Shown here: positions 35,301 through 47,990 of the stretch, piece after piece
Numbering within the stretch: the stretch's first letter is position 1
Layout of the letters: each line of letters opens with the position of its first letter
Source of the DNA: Linepithema humile
Taxonomy: Eukaryota; Arthropoda; Insecta; Hymenoptera; Formicidae
Direction: 5' to 3'
NCBI RefSeq assembly: GCF_040581485.1
Contig: NC_090132.1
Span: 2,243,001-2,307,000, forward strand
Length of the DNA stretch: 64,000 nt
Position numbers and translations under genes: made by a program
Notes under the pieces: model-generated
Database searches by the model: none
Told to the model about the DNA's origin: nothing
What the model saw: the letters and a program-made list of their open reading frames with translations, nothing else

Positions 35301-38300
35301 CTTGCGCGCGGTCCACGCTCGCCTTCGTGCAATTTCTCGGATTCATCCACGCGATCGCTTATTCGGCCGCACATTTGTCCGTCGGTGTGTTTCGGTTCTC
35401 TAACCACCCGTTTATTTGGCCGCATGTCCATGCACCCGCCTTCTCCGGCCATGCGCGCGGGGTCCGCACGGACCGACCGGACCCGCTCGCCGCGTTTGTA
35501 TCGTATCCGTGGGGTGGCTGACCTAACCGAAGGGGTCGTTGAACCCGTTGCGCCTGGGTCCGCTTTCACCCCACCACACTTTCTCACTCTCTCCTCGTCA
35601 CTCTTTCTCCTCCTCTCCTCTTCTCTCTCTACGGCTTCTTCTGGTCAGTTTCGCGCGCGCGGCGGACCTATCCTCCCGTCACATCTTGCTTCCACCATCG
35701 CGGTGTGATGGCCGCTCTTCCTCCTTTTCTTCTTTCCTCCTTTCTCCGCTCCGCTCCTCTTCCTCGTCCTCGTTTTCTTATTATTATTCTCTTTCTTCCA
35801 TTCCCCCCACTGATTCTCTACTCTTATCCTACGTATTGTCCATTCCGCTCAAACCCCGGCTGTAGCCCGGGTCCCAAAGAAATTATAGTTATTTGCCACC
35901 GACCCTTTCGGATAGTCGATTATTTCGCGGCAGTCGCCCTCCCTCCGTCCCCCCACCTCTCTTTTTCGCTCATTTTCTCTCTCTCTCTCTCTTCTATTTT
36001 CCTTTCTTCCTCATCTTCCTCGTCCTTCTCGTCCTCCCTTCCCTCTCCACCATCTTTGATTGTGGTCAAATTGTTTTGACCAATGTAGATAAAAATGTTG
36101 ACCACAGTATTAGTCGAGTGATGCAAATGAATATTTATTTTCTAAGTTATTTTACGTCATCTCCCTAGTAGTAATTTAAAAAACATGAGAGATACATGTA
36201 ATTGGCGAAAAATATTTGCCGATGTACACGATATGCCACCCTTCGCTCGACCTCTTCTTCCCGGCAATTATTTTTGTTCCTTCTCGTCCCTTTCCTCTTG
36301 TCTCCCGTTATCACTTTTTCCTCCTCTCTATCTTCTCTTATCTTTAACGTTTGGTTATACATTTTTCTTCTCGTGACAAAATTAATTTCTATTCTTCGAG
36401 ACGGGTCTCGATTTTATGAGATGGGAGGATTTTTAATGATAGTACAAGTTTGATTAATTGTTTCGCGCTCAACAATTCATATTTTGCTTCGGTAAATAAA
36501 TTCGCAATCTTTGCACGGCAATTTAATAAGAATCTGTAAATATGATACCGTGTTCGGAATATTAGCTACCGTTGTTCATCATCAATTATAATGTTTCTTA
36601 CTCAGAAAAATCACTACATTTGTCGCCACACTATAACAGCCGCAAATTTAGGTTTTTAGCACGAAACGACGAAGCGCAGTTATCGAATGACGTAGTTGGT
36701 ATAAAGTGATAAGACCCGTTGTTTGCTATACGTTCGCGAAGCGTACCAGACTATGATAGAGATTAACTTATCTCGACTACGAACCACAAGGAGGTCTCTG
36801 TTCATTTGCCAGCACTATGTCAATATTATTTTACTGACCGCCGTCATGCGAGAATGCGATTTCAAAACTACAATTCTATTCGCAGCTCACATCACATTTT
36901 CGATAAAACAAACATTGCGATTGCTGCCAGTTGGTTTTCCGCAGATAAATTACTTCGAGGCGACTAGAAAAATATCTTAACGATTAAAAGGAAATTAAAG
37001 AGAATTCTCACATTGCTGAAAAATAATATACAGGATACGCAATTATGAATAAATAATGTACTAAAGGCAATCTTTAATAACGAAATATCGTGCGTTTCAA
37101 CTGGCTGGATTTTCACATTTCATTTCTATTGATCGCAAACTTTACAGATCTAAGATAAATTTTTCACAGGCTGTTAAAAAGAGAAACCTGATAATATCAG
37201 ATATAATATTGACAGTCAAAAGCGGTCATGGAAAATGACTGTTATCTTTGTGGAAAAAAACGGACTACAAATTTGTGAAAAAAAAAACGTGCTACAAGGT
37301 TGTGCAATACTTTTCGAGATACTCTGATTATATCATTACGTATTATTCAATTTTATGATTTTATTTCGTTTCGCATTATTTTAATACTCTTTTAATAAAC
37401 TTATCACATCTTTTTTCTTGACAAAAAGGCTGGCTGACGAGACTCCGCTCAATGCTTTTAATTGATTAAGACGCACCATGATGTAATTACGCTCCAGACT
37501 ACTTTAGATGACGAAATAGCTCTCAAGGCCGCGTCTATCCCACCCGTAACTACCCATTTGTATAGTCAAGGTCTGTTGTGACATGAAGAGAGGCTAGAAT
37601 CATTTTGACCGTCTGGGACCTCTAACGGTATCATCAAAAGATGCGTCACGAATCGAATATTCACGCTACTTTTGGCATTTCAACTAACACGCTCTAGTCC
37701 ACTCCATCTATCTTCCCTTCTGTTCTTATTATACTTTTTTTGTTTAATAAGTAATAATGAAAAAAAAACCAGAATTTCGAAAATTTAATCTAAACTCAGA
37801 TCTAATTTTCGCGTTCAAGATATATATTTTTGTACACTAATCAACGAATTTTGTGCAGTGGAATTAACGGCAGATAATTGTTTAATCTGCGAATTCTTAC
37901 GGCATGGTTGAAACATGCGACATTTATGTACTCGTTAAAAAAAAAAAAAGGATAATTAGGCAAATGTAACGCAGTGAAAGGAAAGTTTCACTCGTGTATA
38001 GATGACCATGTAATCCGGCTCGTTGCTAGAAGGTTCGCCTATAAATGTCCTCCATTCGTCGTGACCGTCTGCAACCTCTAACGGTGTTAGTGAAAAAACC
38101 AGACGCAAAGCGGCGGAATGTCCTTGAGTGCTTAGTGTGTACTTGGGTGTCTGCTAGAAGAGTCTGCTAGATGACTGCCCACGAACACGCACAGTGATAT
38201 AACGCGCGGCAGTTTCAATGTCTACAGCATAATTAACACAAATTTCACACAATCTACATGAGATACGTTTTGAGGGAACTAATTTCTCACAGTTGATCGA

Positions 38301-41300
38301 AAACCGAATTAATTTTATATTAATTAATAAATTAGTATTGATTTTCTCTAACACGCTCGTAATTAAATGCTTTGAAATGTTTGATTGCAGATTGCACATC
38401 TCGAACAACTTTATCGTGTTTTACTCTTGTATGGTTAATAAATTATTATAGGTGTGTCAAATTAAATTAGGTTAATGCTCGTGTGTTACACTTTTCCTAC
38501 GTATAATCCGCGGAGTTGTCGTCAGCTTGCGATATCGACTCGTGTAAATGCGACTCAGTGATTTTATATAGACTTATGATTTAATATTTTTTTGTAAAGA
38601 CTGAAATATTCAAATTGGGACTTGCTTATTATACTTTCATGAACGTTCCATTGTATTCTTATGCGCATTAGATTCCGAACGGATCGGAGTGATTTCGACA
38701 ACTCGCTTCATGAAAGGCCGGATAAATAGGACACCGGCGCTAATCTATGCGACATCTTCGTTTTCGTAATACCAGCGACGGAATATCGATATACAATCGT
38801 AAAAACAATTCGTATATTAAAATCTTTGAGATCACAGGATTTCTTCAATTAAAGAATCACGATGCTGTATTATCGAACTTTTCAGGGGAAAGAAAACAAA
38901 AACCGTTTCGAGATATCCGTGTGCATTTCTGACAGTTTAATGTTGCGGTGCTGCAATTTGCGAGAGAATACACGGAACATTAGAGGTAGGTTTTGCTTTA
39001 GGACTGTTTTAGGGCGAGAAGATGCGCGTCTACGGCGGCTACATAATAACCGCGCGCTCGCGCGCTCGTATTATAAATTTGCATTTCGGTCAGCGTGTTT
39101 TCGACCGCCATCCGCGACGAGTACCGAGTCAAGTCTTCGCAATGATACCTGCTCGCTTTGGCTAACATGACGACCGGTGTGTGTAGCGATCTAACAGAAA
39201 AGGAACGGAGAGACGCGCAGCGCAAGAGCAATGCCCCTTGGGTCAGGTTCAGTACCCTTTGGCACAAGGCACTCGGAGAACGACGTAACCGGCATGCATC
39301 CGCCTGCGTATAGGTGAACGTACACGCGAGAACACCTACTTGCATGCGAGATGGCTTTTCGCGACGCGTGATAGATAAAAAACTAAACGAGACGTTCTTC
39401 TCCCCCCCCCCCCTGTGCGTTTTGTAAATTAGGACAGCCACGTATGCGCATTGACTGTAACTAAATCTCCCATATCCCGCGGAGCATCCGCGTCGCCGAG
39501 GAAATAAAAAAAAAAAAAACAAAATTCATGCCCAAGCGACATTCCGCGATATTTTCGAAGTTGCGACGCCACCGATTTTTATCTCAATTACGAGAATTAA
39601 TTTGTGTTAGAAAAAGAAGAAAAAAAAGGACTCGGAACGTGGTGTCTTGTTGTCGGAAACTTGCAGTTCTCTGCGAGTATTTGTAGATGGTAATTAGTGA
39701 GAAACGATCTCTCGTACTGTAACGTGTTTATTACGAGTCTGCGTTTATGTGCGCAATACAGATGGAATATTCGATGAAATTTTCGTTCGCACGAATTTCA
39801 CGCTTTTATCACGCAGTCGAATTTTTGCGCATTTCAGTTGGTGAATGGCCTAGATGTACCCCGATACATGTGCGAAACGGAGGTGATGGAGGAGGTGAAC
39901 GTTGCACCAGAGGCGGCCGTAATGGAGTTCGCCACTTCCGGCAATCACACCAGCAAAAATGCGAATGGGAACATCATCACCCTTACGCTCAAGAATAATC
40001 ATCTCATCGTAGAAACCGAGGAACGCGCGGTACGTACATACATTATTTACGCGAGACAAATTTCTCCGACGTGCGACCTCACCGAAACAAAATGCGACAA
40101 TATTGTTACACAATTTTGTGCATTTCCCTCGAAACGCGGACGACTAATATTAATTTCGAAACAGCGACGCATGCCGTCGTAGCGAAACTCGTTGGCGAAA
40201 CTCGCATAACCGGGTCAGAGACTGGCTCGTTTTGAGTGCGGAGAGTAGATTCGTAATTATCGAACTTGGCCGACCCTGTAAGGTCGGAGGTTACCAGGCA
40301 ATTTCGCCCCCACCTATCGTCCTACTTGCAGCCTCATCATGTCAGCTTCACAGAAAGGCTTGTTCTCTTTGGAGATTCTCGAAATCTTTCTTCTTGCGCC
40401 GCTGCCTTCACCTACACCGTTCTCTCCCCCCCCCTTCCCGCTCCGATCGACACGTTCCCCTCTCTTTCCCTCTTGCCTTCTATCTGTCTCGCGCGCCTCC
40501 TCATTTCCCGAATCTCTCTAAATGCTCTACTCGCGCTCCCATTCAAGTCATTCTTCTCGCACGTACGTGTATAAAGCGCCCTAACTTTAGAACAAGGAAA
40601 AGGCGTGGAGCCGATTCGGATCCATAATTCGGGATTATATCGAATTAAAAAAAAAAAGAAAACAAGACGAAAAAAAATGAGATGGGTAGATCATCGCGCG
40701 TTTCGGTGAGAGAATTGAAACATTTGGTCAGAAAGATGGATTTTGAATTTAATCGGATATAGTTTCGGATTTAAGAGAAACACTAAAAAAATGGTAAATT
40801 TTATAATTATAATAATTACTGAATAATTATTTCACATTAGATAAATTTACTGACTTACTTGCGCGTATGTCTGTAACTTTTTATTTAATCTTAGTACTTT
40901 CACAAAGAATCTTACTCTCACAGTTAATTAAAAAAAAATATTTCTGTTAATTAATGTCAGACAATCATATTTTTTAATAATTCTCATGCAACACTCTACG
41001 GCGACATTTATCTACAGGTGACGATGGAAGACAGCAAGCCTGCGTCGAGATACAAGGACAACGGTTGTTCATTTGTGGTGGAAGTGCAGCCGGATTACGA
41101 CAAGGAAGAAACGGAAGGTAACAAAGGATCCTCCGATGACGTAACCGCCGCTGTTACCGATCAACAGGCGCTGGTGCACAGAGAGGAAATACCAGACGAT
41201 AGATCTTCAGGTAATCGTCTTAATGATCTTAATGACACGGCGACGCGCGCCTTTGAGATCTATATCTTTTGTTTTTGTCCGCCTTGCAGGTTTCGAAAAT

Positions 41301-42438
41301 ACGCGACTGTTTGGAAGCACCAACACCGGTCTATCGCAGTCGGATCTTTCGATATCCAGTCAAGGTTCGGCCAATCCGAGTTATCGCTACGGTAACCAGA
41401 TGGAATACGACTCCGGTCATCTCGGTTATCCTATGTACGGCGGTAGTTACGAATCCGATGCGCCGTCGAGAAAACTAGACGGACGATCTAAATGGGTGGA
41501 ATTCGACAAATCGCCAGATATAGACAAAACACTGTTGGACGATTCCAGAAATTTGACCAGCGAGGAGGACGAGGAGAAAAGTGTAAGCAAATATGGAGAG
41601 ATTAATTCTGGCGCAAAAACAGATCCACTATTTTATCAATGCGAAAATAATAAAGTTTGTTGTTTTACGAACAAACTGTCTAATTGCGAAAAATTTGGTT
41701 AAAATTAAGTGGGTAAATCGAAAAAGTTTTTTTTATCAAGAATCAATTCACGCTTCAATTTTTAATGTTAAATAATTCCGTAATTATTAGCATATATGTA
41801 GATTGATGCCGAAGAATTTTTATAACACAAAAGTTGTCTGCTTCCAGCCGGAATTCTTTGGTAAATCAAAAAACGTGTCGTCGCTGCAAGACGTCGTGAG
41901 CGGATCGATACGGGAGGACTCGCTGGATATCGACAGTTACCCGGACGCCGTGCGATCGAATCCGAATCTCCAAGTGAACGGCGCGACACCCAACAAGCTG
42001 GAGATTATGGAGCAAAAGGCTCTGAGCAACGATTTCGCTAATAAAACGGAGTGCCACAAGCCCGTGATAACCGGCGCGCTACTGAAGGACGATGTTCAGG
42101 AGGACGCGTTCCAGGAGCAGCAGCGTAAACTGGGTAACGGCACGCTGACGCCGGAGCACAAGATAGACAAAACGACGACGACGACGACAACGACAACGAC
42201 GACGACTGCGAATCGCAAGCCGGAAGGCAGCGTCTTCGTGCCGAGTCACAAGCGCGCAGGTAGCATTCCGCCGCGACTGATCGAGGAAACGCTCGAGATG
42301 GATCGCAAGAAATCGCTGGACATCTACAACAAGTACAGTCAAATCAAAACTAACACCAGGAGCATGCTGCCGACTCTGAGTCCGAAATTCGAGCTGCTGC
42401 AAAACGAGGTGAGTCCTATCGAGGAGAAAGAAAGTTAA
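26334..42438 (+). CDS. Single-pass membrane protein, 591 aa, function unknown (7 coding exons)
   Basis: I do not recognise this protein. Exons: 26334-26577, 27274-27373, 27511-27673, 39838-40029, 41018-41210, 41290-41582, 41848-42438; all introns are GT-AG and the phases close to 592 codons. Residues 1-82 are Thr/Ser-rich, without a signal peptide, and have NxT sites at N7, N20 and N68. Residues 90-113 form one transmembrane helix (VILASITTLLPLMVTFVIAL). It is followed by RRVWRRYR, which by the positive-inside rule puts the N-terminus outside and the long tail in the cytoplasm. The tail (116-591) is polar and probably disordered, with acidic clusters, a Ser/Gly/Tyr-rich part (about 305-350), a 12-residue threonine run (504-515) and a charged end (IEEKES). 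Start: the first ATG in the open frame. The structure suggests a receptor-like or scaffold/adaptor membrane protein; that is inference only. Confidence 0.83.
27674..34922 (+). other. First part of the 12-kb intron of the membrane-protein gene
   Basis: The stretch alternates AT-rich segments with CpG-rich patches (about 28,640-28,900, 29,280-29,640, 31,500-32,110 and 33,220-33,760). The patches carry overlapping ORFs on several frames and no recognised domain. They could be enhancers, alternative first exons or unannotated RNAs; the sequence alone does not say which. I see no complete gene. Confidence 0.5.
34923..34958. repeat. Perfect 36-bp palindrome in an intron
   Basis: The sequence is its own reverse complement over all 36 positions, with the centre between 34940 and 34941 and no spacer. 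The left half is TTGCATTATTTCGCAAAT. The right edge together with the next two bases contains an octamer-like ATGCAAAT. It could extrude as a cruciform, bind a dimeric factor, or be the relic of an inserted end. Confidence 0.95.
34959..37400 (+). other. Intron of the membrane-protein gene, CT-rich island
   Basis: From about 35,570 to 36,060 and again at 36,240-36,350 the plus strand is strongly pyrimidine-rich (C/T runs). This creates long Ser/Leu/Phe/Pro-rich ORFs that are composition artefacts. AT-rich DNA lies on either side. No supportable gene is visible. Confidence 0.6.
37430..38156 (-). repeat. Two related exon-like remnants
   Basis: A 23-base block at 37607-37629 recurs at 38063-38085 with 21 identities (GACCGTCTG, two variable bases, then ACCTCTAACGGT). 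Around the second copy, about 37985-38152 on the minus strand is open. It contains SLTPLEVADGHDEW and EPDYMVIYTR and is preceded by an acceptor-like TTCTAGCAG. The first copy reads MIPLEVPDGQND but soon meets stop codons. This looks like an old duplicated coding fragment or a repeat-family remnant. The source protein is not recognised. Confidence 0.5.
38157..39837 (+). other. End of the 12-kb intron of the membrane-protein gene
   Basis: AT-rich sequence, then a CpG-rich segment at about 39,000-39,530 with a C run near 39401-39413 and poly(A) near 39507-39520. ORFs on the minus strand across that patch show no recognisable domain. The intron ends with a TTTCAG acceptor before 39838. Confidence 0.6.
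40030..41017 (+). other. Intron 4 of the membrane-protein gene
   Basis: The first part (40,230-40,620) is C/T-rich and gives several overlapping Ser/Pro/Leu-rich ORFs that I regard as artefacts. The rest is AT-rich and ends with CTACAG before 41018. Donor GTACGT follows codon GCG. No gene is seen in it. Confidence 0.7.
42172..42207 (+). repeat. Coding ACN trinucleotide repeat (12 threonines)
   Basis: Twelve consecutive threonine codons, nine ACG, two ACA and one ACT, lie in the last exon of the membrane-protein gene. The mostly uniform codon use indicates slippage expansion more than selection for the amino acid, so the length is likely to vary between individuals. Confidence 0.95.
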
Positions 42439-42792
42439 TGTGCGAGCGTCACGATGAAAGGCAGCCCCTCGTCGTCGTTTGAATCGATCGGCCGACCGTC
42501 GTCGGGATGATGCAACGCCCTCGGGATTAATTGCAACGAAAGATACTAGTCAGGGATTATTGAAGAAATGCAGCGAATATGGTGTATTTGTAGGACTTAT
42601 ATTACTTGGTATAGCGAGTATATGTACGTAATGGAATCGGTAATCGCAATGATCGATCACGGCTCTCTATTTGCGCGGATGATAACGATTTCGCAAGTTT
42701 GAGAACGAATAGCTAAAACGAGTACCTAAATATGTAAATCCCATACGACGAGGCGGATTTAACGTGACATAAATTAGCATTTAACATATAAT

Positions 42793-42823
<31 letters not shown>

Positions 42824-45200
42824 AGACGCAATCGCCATAAAGAGATTTCGTTCGTCTTCGCACCGTTATTCAAAAATACATGGGATTGATAAAAATAATC
42901 TGTCTGTTTTTTTTCATGAATAATTAGTATATTTTGACAATTGTGCAAAAGTGTTTACTAATTATGAAGTCAGAAAGTCGCTTTTTTGTATGTCAAGCTA
43001 ATTTAAGAAATTTGACTCTGATATGGACCATAAATTTGGTTTGCATCGATGAAGGAACTTCATCGCTATCGAAACAAACAAGCGATAAAGATTAATGTTA
43101 ACATAGCAGCGTAACGTATGCCGATCATGAGCTAATCAAAAGTCATTGCGAATGAAAAATGTTCTTTTAAATCGATCTCACATAGCAGCGCATATAGATA
43201 TCGCTCGATTTATGATAGTGACGTAGTCATACATTTCGAAAATCAACATTAACAATATTAGAAAATATATACGACGCTCGGTCTTCTTTCATTTCCTGTT
43301 TAGATTGCGTAGTCATATTAAAATTTTTTTTTCTTACAAAGATCATGTCAGCGTTTTTTTATTTGAACACTTGATGCTGAAATAAATAATTTAAATCAAA
43401 ATATTCTGAATTAATTGTTAAAAGTTTTCACAAAAGTAGTTGAAGATACTTTAACGATTCTAAAGAGAAACATTTTTAAATAATAACTTAGAAGACTTCC
43501 TTGTACGCTTTCTTAAAACTTGTCTAGTGTGTGTGAGTGTGTGTGCGTGCGTGTGTGCCGCGAGCGCTAATAAATTAAATTATATATGCTCAGAGTTAGG
43601 TTCGCATATTACGAGTTTCTTAATATTTCTGATTCAAGATTAATTGATCAAGTTTAAGCATCATAACGATACTACCTAAGTATACATCGTAGTAGTTGTA
43701 AGTCTCGTAGAATGTGAAACATTACATTCCTAAACATCCATATTTAGTGATGAAGTCAGTATGTCATATACGCGTCAAATGTATATATATAACGAGATTC
43801 ATGTAATGTAAAAGCACGTACACAATATGTACACGTATACATATATATACGCGCGCACACAATGTTAAACATTTTTTATTAGCTTCATAGGCGTTTTAGG
43901 ATGTCGAATCGACGCTTAAAACTCACCGTGGATTCGTGTGCCAAAATAGTTTCTTAAGGCGTCTCGCGAGACAAATTGCGAGCCGACGAACATTTATCTG
44001 TGTACAACTATGTTTCGAAGGAAACATTATGTTATTAATATTTCACATATATTTTATATGCTTACGTTGAATATTACTAGCGTTATCGGATGTTGGCTTT
44101 GTGATGCTCTTTCAAGAGAAATTATATATCCTTAACTCGTGCGTACCTAGAACGTTTTTTTCGTCAAATATATATTTTGTTTTAATTTTCACTAATAACT
44201 ACCACTTCTATTGTTACTATTGCATTTATACCTTGCTCCACAAGGAAATCAAAATACAAATTTCTTTCGATATACCTGATCGTCTGAGCATCGCGCTAAT
44301 TACGCGAGCGGTGCAAAGTTTCATAACACATTGGATATAAATAGGTCACAACACGTTTGAAATTTTGAAATTTCATAAGTTTAGTGTTTACTCGTCCTTC
44401 TGATGCGACATAACTTGATCGACCGGGATCATGTTCGAAGTATTTAGGCAGTGTTAGCGGTGTTAAAATTACAGAAGTGCAATATCGGTGCATTTTAGAA
44501 GACTCTAATAAATAGTAGTAGACATTTTGGTATTTAAACAAATTCTTAGCATGCAATTGCCTTCATTTTCTTGTAAATCAGAAACATCATTCTTTATCTC
44601 TATCATCCGATAATTATTGATATTTCTTACTAATGTACTAGTTTAAAATACAATTTTACAGGACGAGTCTTCGAACGTGATCACACCGTAGCATTAGAAA
44701 GGAGCTTTTTGTTTTATCCAAATATTTAAAAGCCTCTACTGCGATATGAGATACCGCAACGAGATAGAGCATGATTTAAGATTGTCATAGATTTTTAAGC
44801 TTGAGACGTATTATTGCGAAAGTAGGAATCGTCCAAATTCATAATGCAAGATTGAAAAGGAATGCGAGAGAGGAAATATTAGGGATATGATCAATTTAAT
44901 TGTGCGTTATATATATTTTATCTCTTCATAATATAAGATTATCATTACCGTTAAATGTATGTTAAGAGTTCGCCGTGTTCTGTAAAAATATGGCTTTCCT
45001 ACGATCAAAATCATGCCACATGATTGTTTGTTCCTACAAATTTTAAACGAAATGTATATTTATTCTAATATAGTATAGTTTTGACTTGTATATTTAAAAT
45101 TTTATATTTTACATTCTATATATCTTTCATATCTAAATAAATGAGAATAATTCTTATTTTTTTAAATTAATAAATACGACCGTTTTGTATATTTTTAAAT
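42439..45200 (+). other. Probable long 3' UTR and flank of the membrane-protein gene
   Basis: Nothing coding is visible here. A plus-strand AATAAA at 42790-42795 runs directly into a 28-base genomic poly(A) tract (42793-42820). Further AATAAA hexamers occur at 43381 and near 45137, so transcripts could end at several points. A GT-rich repeat lies at 43527-43558. The assignment as 3' UTR is inference from position and composition. Confidence 0.4.
42793..42820. repeat. Poly(A) tract, 28 bp
   Basis: An uninterrupted A run about 350 bases after the stop codon of the membrane-protein gene. It overlaps a polyadenylation hexamer, so it could mislead oligo(dT)-primed cDNA or mark a retroposed end. 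No retroposed sequence is recognisable upstream. Confidence 0.9.
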
Positions 45201-46584
45201 TATATTTTGTCTAAAATTATCTAACAATTTTTTATTCAATCCTTTTTTACACAATTATTACAAAAAAAATTTGTTTTTTTCATAAAAATCGTATAGAAGA
45301 AAAATACGATTGATGTATATTGATAAAAAATTTATTGATAAAAGCTTTGTTAGTTATTCACGATTAATAGAAATCGTATGGTTATATCAATTTTATCAAT
45401 TTTATGAGGTTTACGCATAATTCTTTCTGCAGGGCAGAACAATATAAAGTATGTTCATGTTTGTTCTTGTGAAAGTACGGGAATCTATAAGCTATTCGAG
45501 GGTAAGGTGCTGAAGGTGCTAACAGGTGATGACATGAAGGGCCACGAAACCTTTCTTATGTGATTAATGAATACAAATTTGGACCCGCTAAGACATGCGT
45601 CCGTCCTTCTATGTCGTATTCACGAATGATTATAAAAATTAATTCTTTCGTGCGCTAATTAAAGGATATAAAACAGTTTTCTCAAACATTCATCACTTAC
45701 TTTTTCGTAGAATAATTTTGCACTGAAAACTTTAAATTATTTTCTCTTATGATAAAAAATGTATAATGTTTTGCATTATTTTTGCAGCTAAAAGAAGACT
45801 GTCAAAATATGTTTTGTTTGATTATAAATATTGAAAGAATGTTGATTGCAAAAATTTACGTCGCGCATGAGAGAATTAATGCGAAGATTTTAATGTATAA
45901 GAGAAATTGATAAAGATATAATAATTGAGACGATAGAGCGTGTGTAAGCTTCAACGTCGGAGACTGTTTTAATATTTTATAACGTGCGGGCTGCGTCAAA
46001 GAAAAAAAAATGCAGTTTCGTACTGAACATCTCTTCTTTTCGACTAACAAATCGAAAATAATGCTAGTTACTGCGCTCATTACATATAATGCGAAGACAA
46101 CACAACTTGCGGAGATTTCTTACAGATATTTATTTCTACCAGTTGCTAAGCTATCTTATTGTATATGTCAATTTATTTTGCAAAATAAACTATTGGGCAC
46201 GAATAAGAAAGCATTTATTGTTATCGCAGTTGCCGACTCTCTTCATATGAATTGCGTATGCTAATTAACATTAATAGTGCTTAATGTGTAACCCTTATTT
46301 GTTTCCTCCTATTTTTAGACAGATATATTAGATCGTGTTATTATCTTAAAAAAAAAAAAAAAATACGAAAAGCTTGATTTATAATAACATGCTAAGCCAT
46401 AAAATTTTTTACACAAAAAATAAATTAAAAAAAAAACTTTTTTATTATTAATAAGATTCAATATTCTTCTTTCCTGCTGCTTCTAAATCTAATTCTTATC
46501 ATATCGTTACGTAAAAGAGCGTAAGACTTCCATTGGGGGACCATAATCAGATATGTAGATGAAAATAAATTAAGAGCCTCGCAT

Positions 46585-46632
<48 letters not shown>

Positions 46633-47990
46633 TACTTAGCATGTTATTGCGCCAAGCTTTTCATTTTGAAGGTACTACAAAGCGAAACTATATATGCAAT
46701 TTATTGTATTTGTATTAAACAACAATGTACTTCGTTTCGATCAAAGTGTTGTGTAAAATTATTAAAATTTATTAAAAAATAAATACGAACATTCCTTGCA
46801 AACATCTATTTCATGAATTAAAATAAAGATTCTGCTTCTTCTAAATTTAGCATTGATTTATTCCTCGAACAAAAGAATATTTCCTTCAATATTTCCCAAT
46901 TGTTTTCAATGCCGTGAAGATAATCGATCGCTTGGGTGTTAACGGGAAAACTATTTTATCATCTCCATTCCAGCGCGAGGCTAAACGAGAGCAGATCTCC
47001 TCCCTTCAGTCCTTAATTATGTGTGTGCTCGTAGAATAATGAGCAAATTTACTCAAGTCAAGCACAAATCAGACATGTTTCAATTCCTCGTCCGTAATTC
47101 AACCACTTAATTAAGCATTTGGTTTATTTACGAGACAGAGCATTTAACGTGTCGTCAACGTAAACAACTATATTTCATTGGACTCGTGTACCGCATTTTC
47201 GCATCGTAGAACTTTGTATTTACATTTCTTGCATATATGCGCACATTTAGATTACATTATATTTTTTATTGTTACGTGGAAAATAAAAATCTGCGGCAAG
47301 CCGAATTTGATAGATGCTCTGCATTCGACGCCACCTAGGCTCGTTTGCAGAAGAGTCGTCCACGTGTCGGGCTAATTGTTCGATAAAGTATAGTTTATTA
47401 CTGTAAATACACAGAAACACAGAGCGTATTGTTAAGAGAAACGCGTAGGAGGAATTTCATCTGACATGATTGCCGCCAAGGTTGCGTCATGTATTTTTCA
47501 TTAGGTAATCGATAACAAGCATGCTTATACAATCCGCCTTTTTTTTTATAGCTCCGTAAAATCAATGATATTTTGTTATTTTATATGCTCAACGAGTACG
47601 AGTTGAATATATAATCGGCGAGCGGAAAGCTCTGCGTCTACTTTCCAATAAAACAGATAAATATGAGTAAAAAAAATTAAATTTTTGCTAAGATTATTTT
47701 TGTCATAAAATTTGTCGTATTGATAAAATTGTATGATTCGCGAGTCTGGCATTGCATCAGGAATTTTCCCACGCAATAGCTTCTAATAATAAAATTAATA
47801 ATTATTAATAATTTTATGATATCAATGATAAATCTATGCTTTATTCGCAGTAACTATTAATTTAATCAGTAAAGAATTCTTATGCTGCTTCACATATTTG
47901 TCGCTTTCCGTCTAACTTTTATTCGTTCTCTCATCTAAATCATTCGAAAGTAAATTTTTTGAGAAGAATGTGTTTTCCTCCAACGGATAC
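45201..47990. other. Intergenic, AT-rich, no gene seen
   Basis: The sequence is AT-rich, with poly(A) near 46350-46364 and a (CT)n microsatellite at 46589-46626. A less AT-rich patch at about 45,430-45,560 has no reading frame of note. No exon-like segment could be supported. Confidence 0.6.
46589..46626. repeat. (CT)19 microsatellite
   Basis: A perfect dinucleotide run in intergenic DNA, flanked by unique AT-rich sequence. Confidence 0.95.

Noticed and set aside
35539..36168. Several Ser/Leu/Pro-rich plus-strand ORFs
   Set aside because: They are translations of a C/T-rich intronic island in multiple registers.
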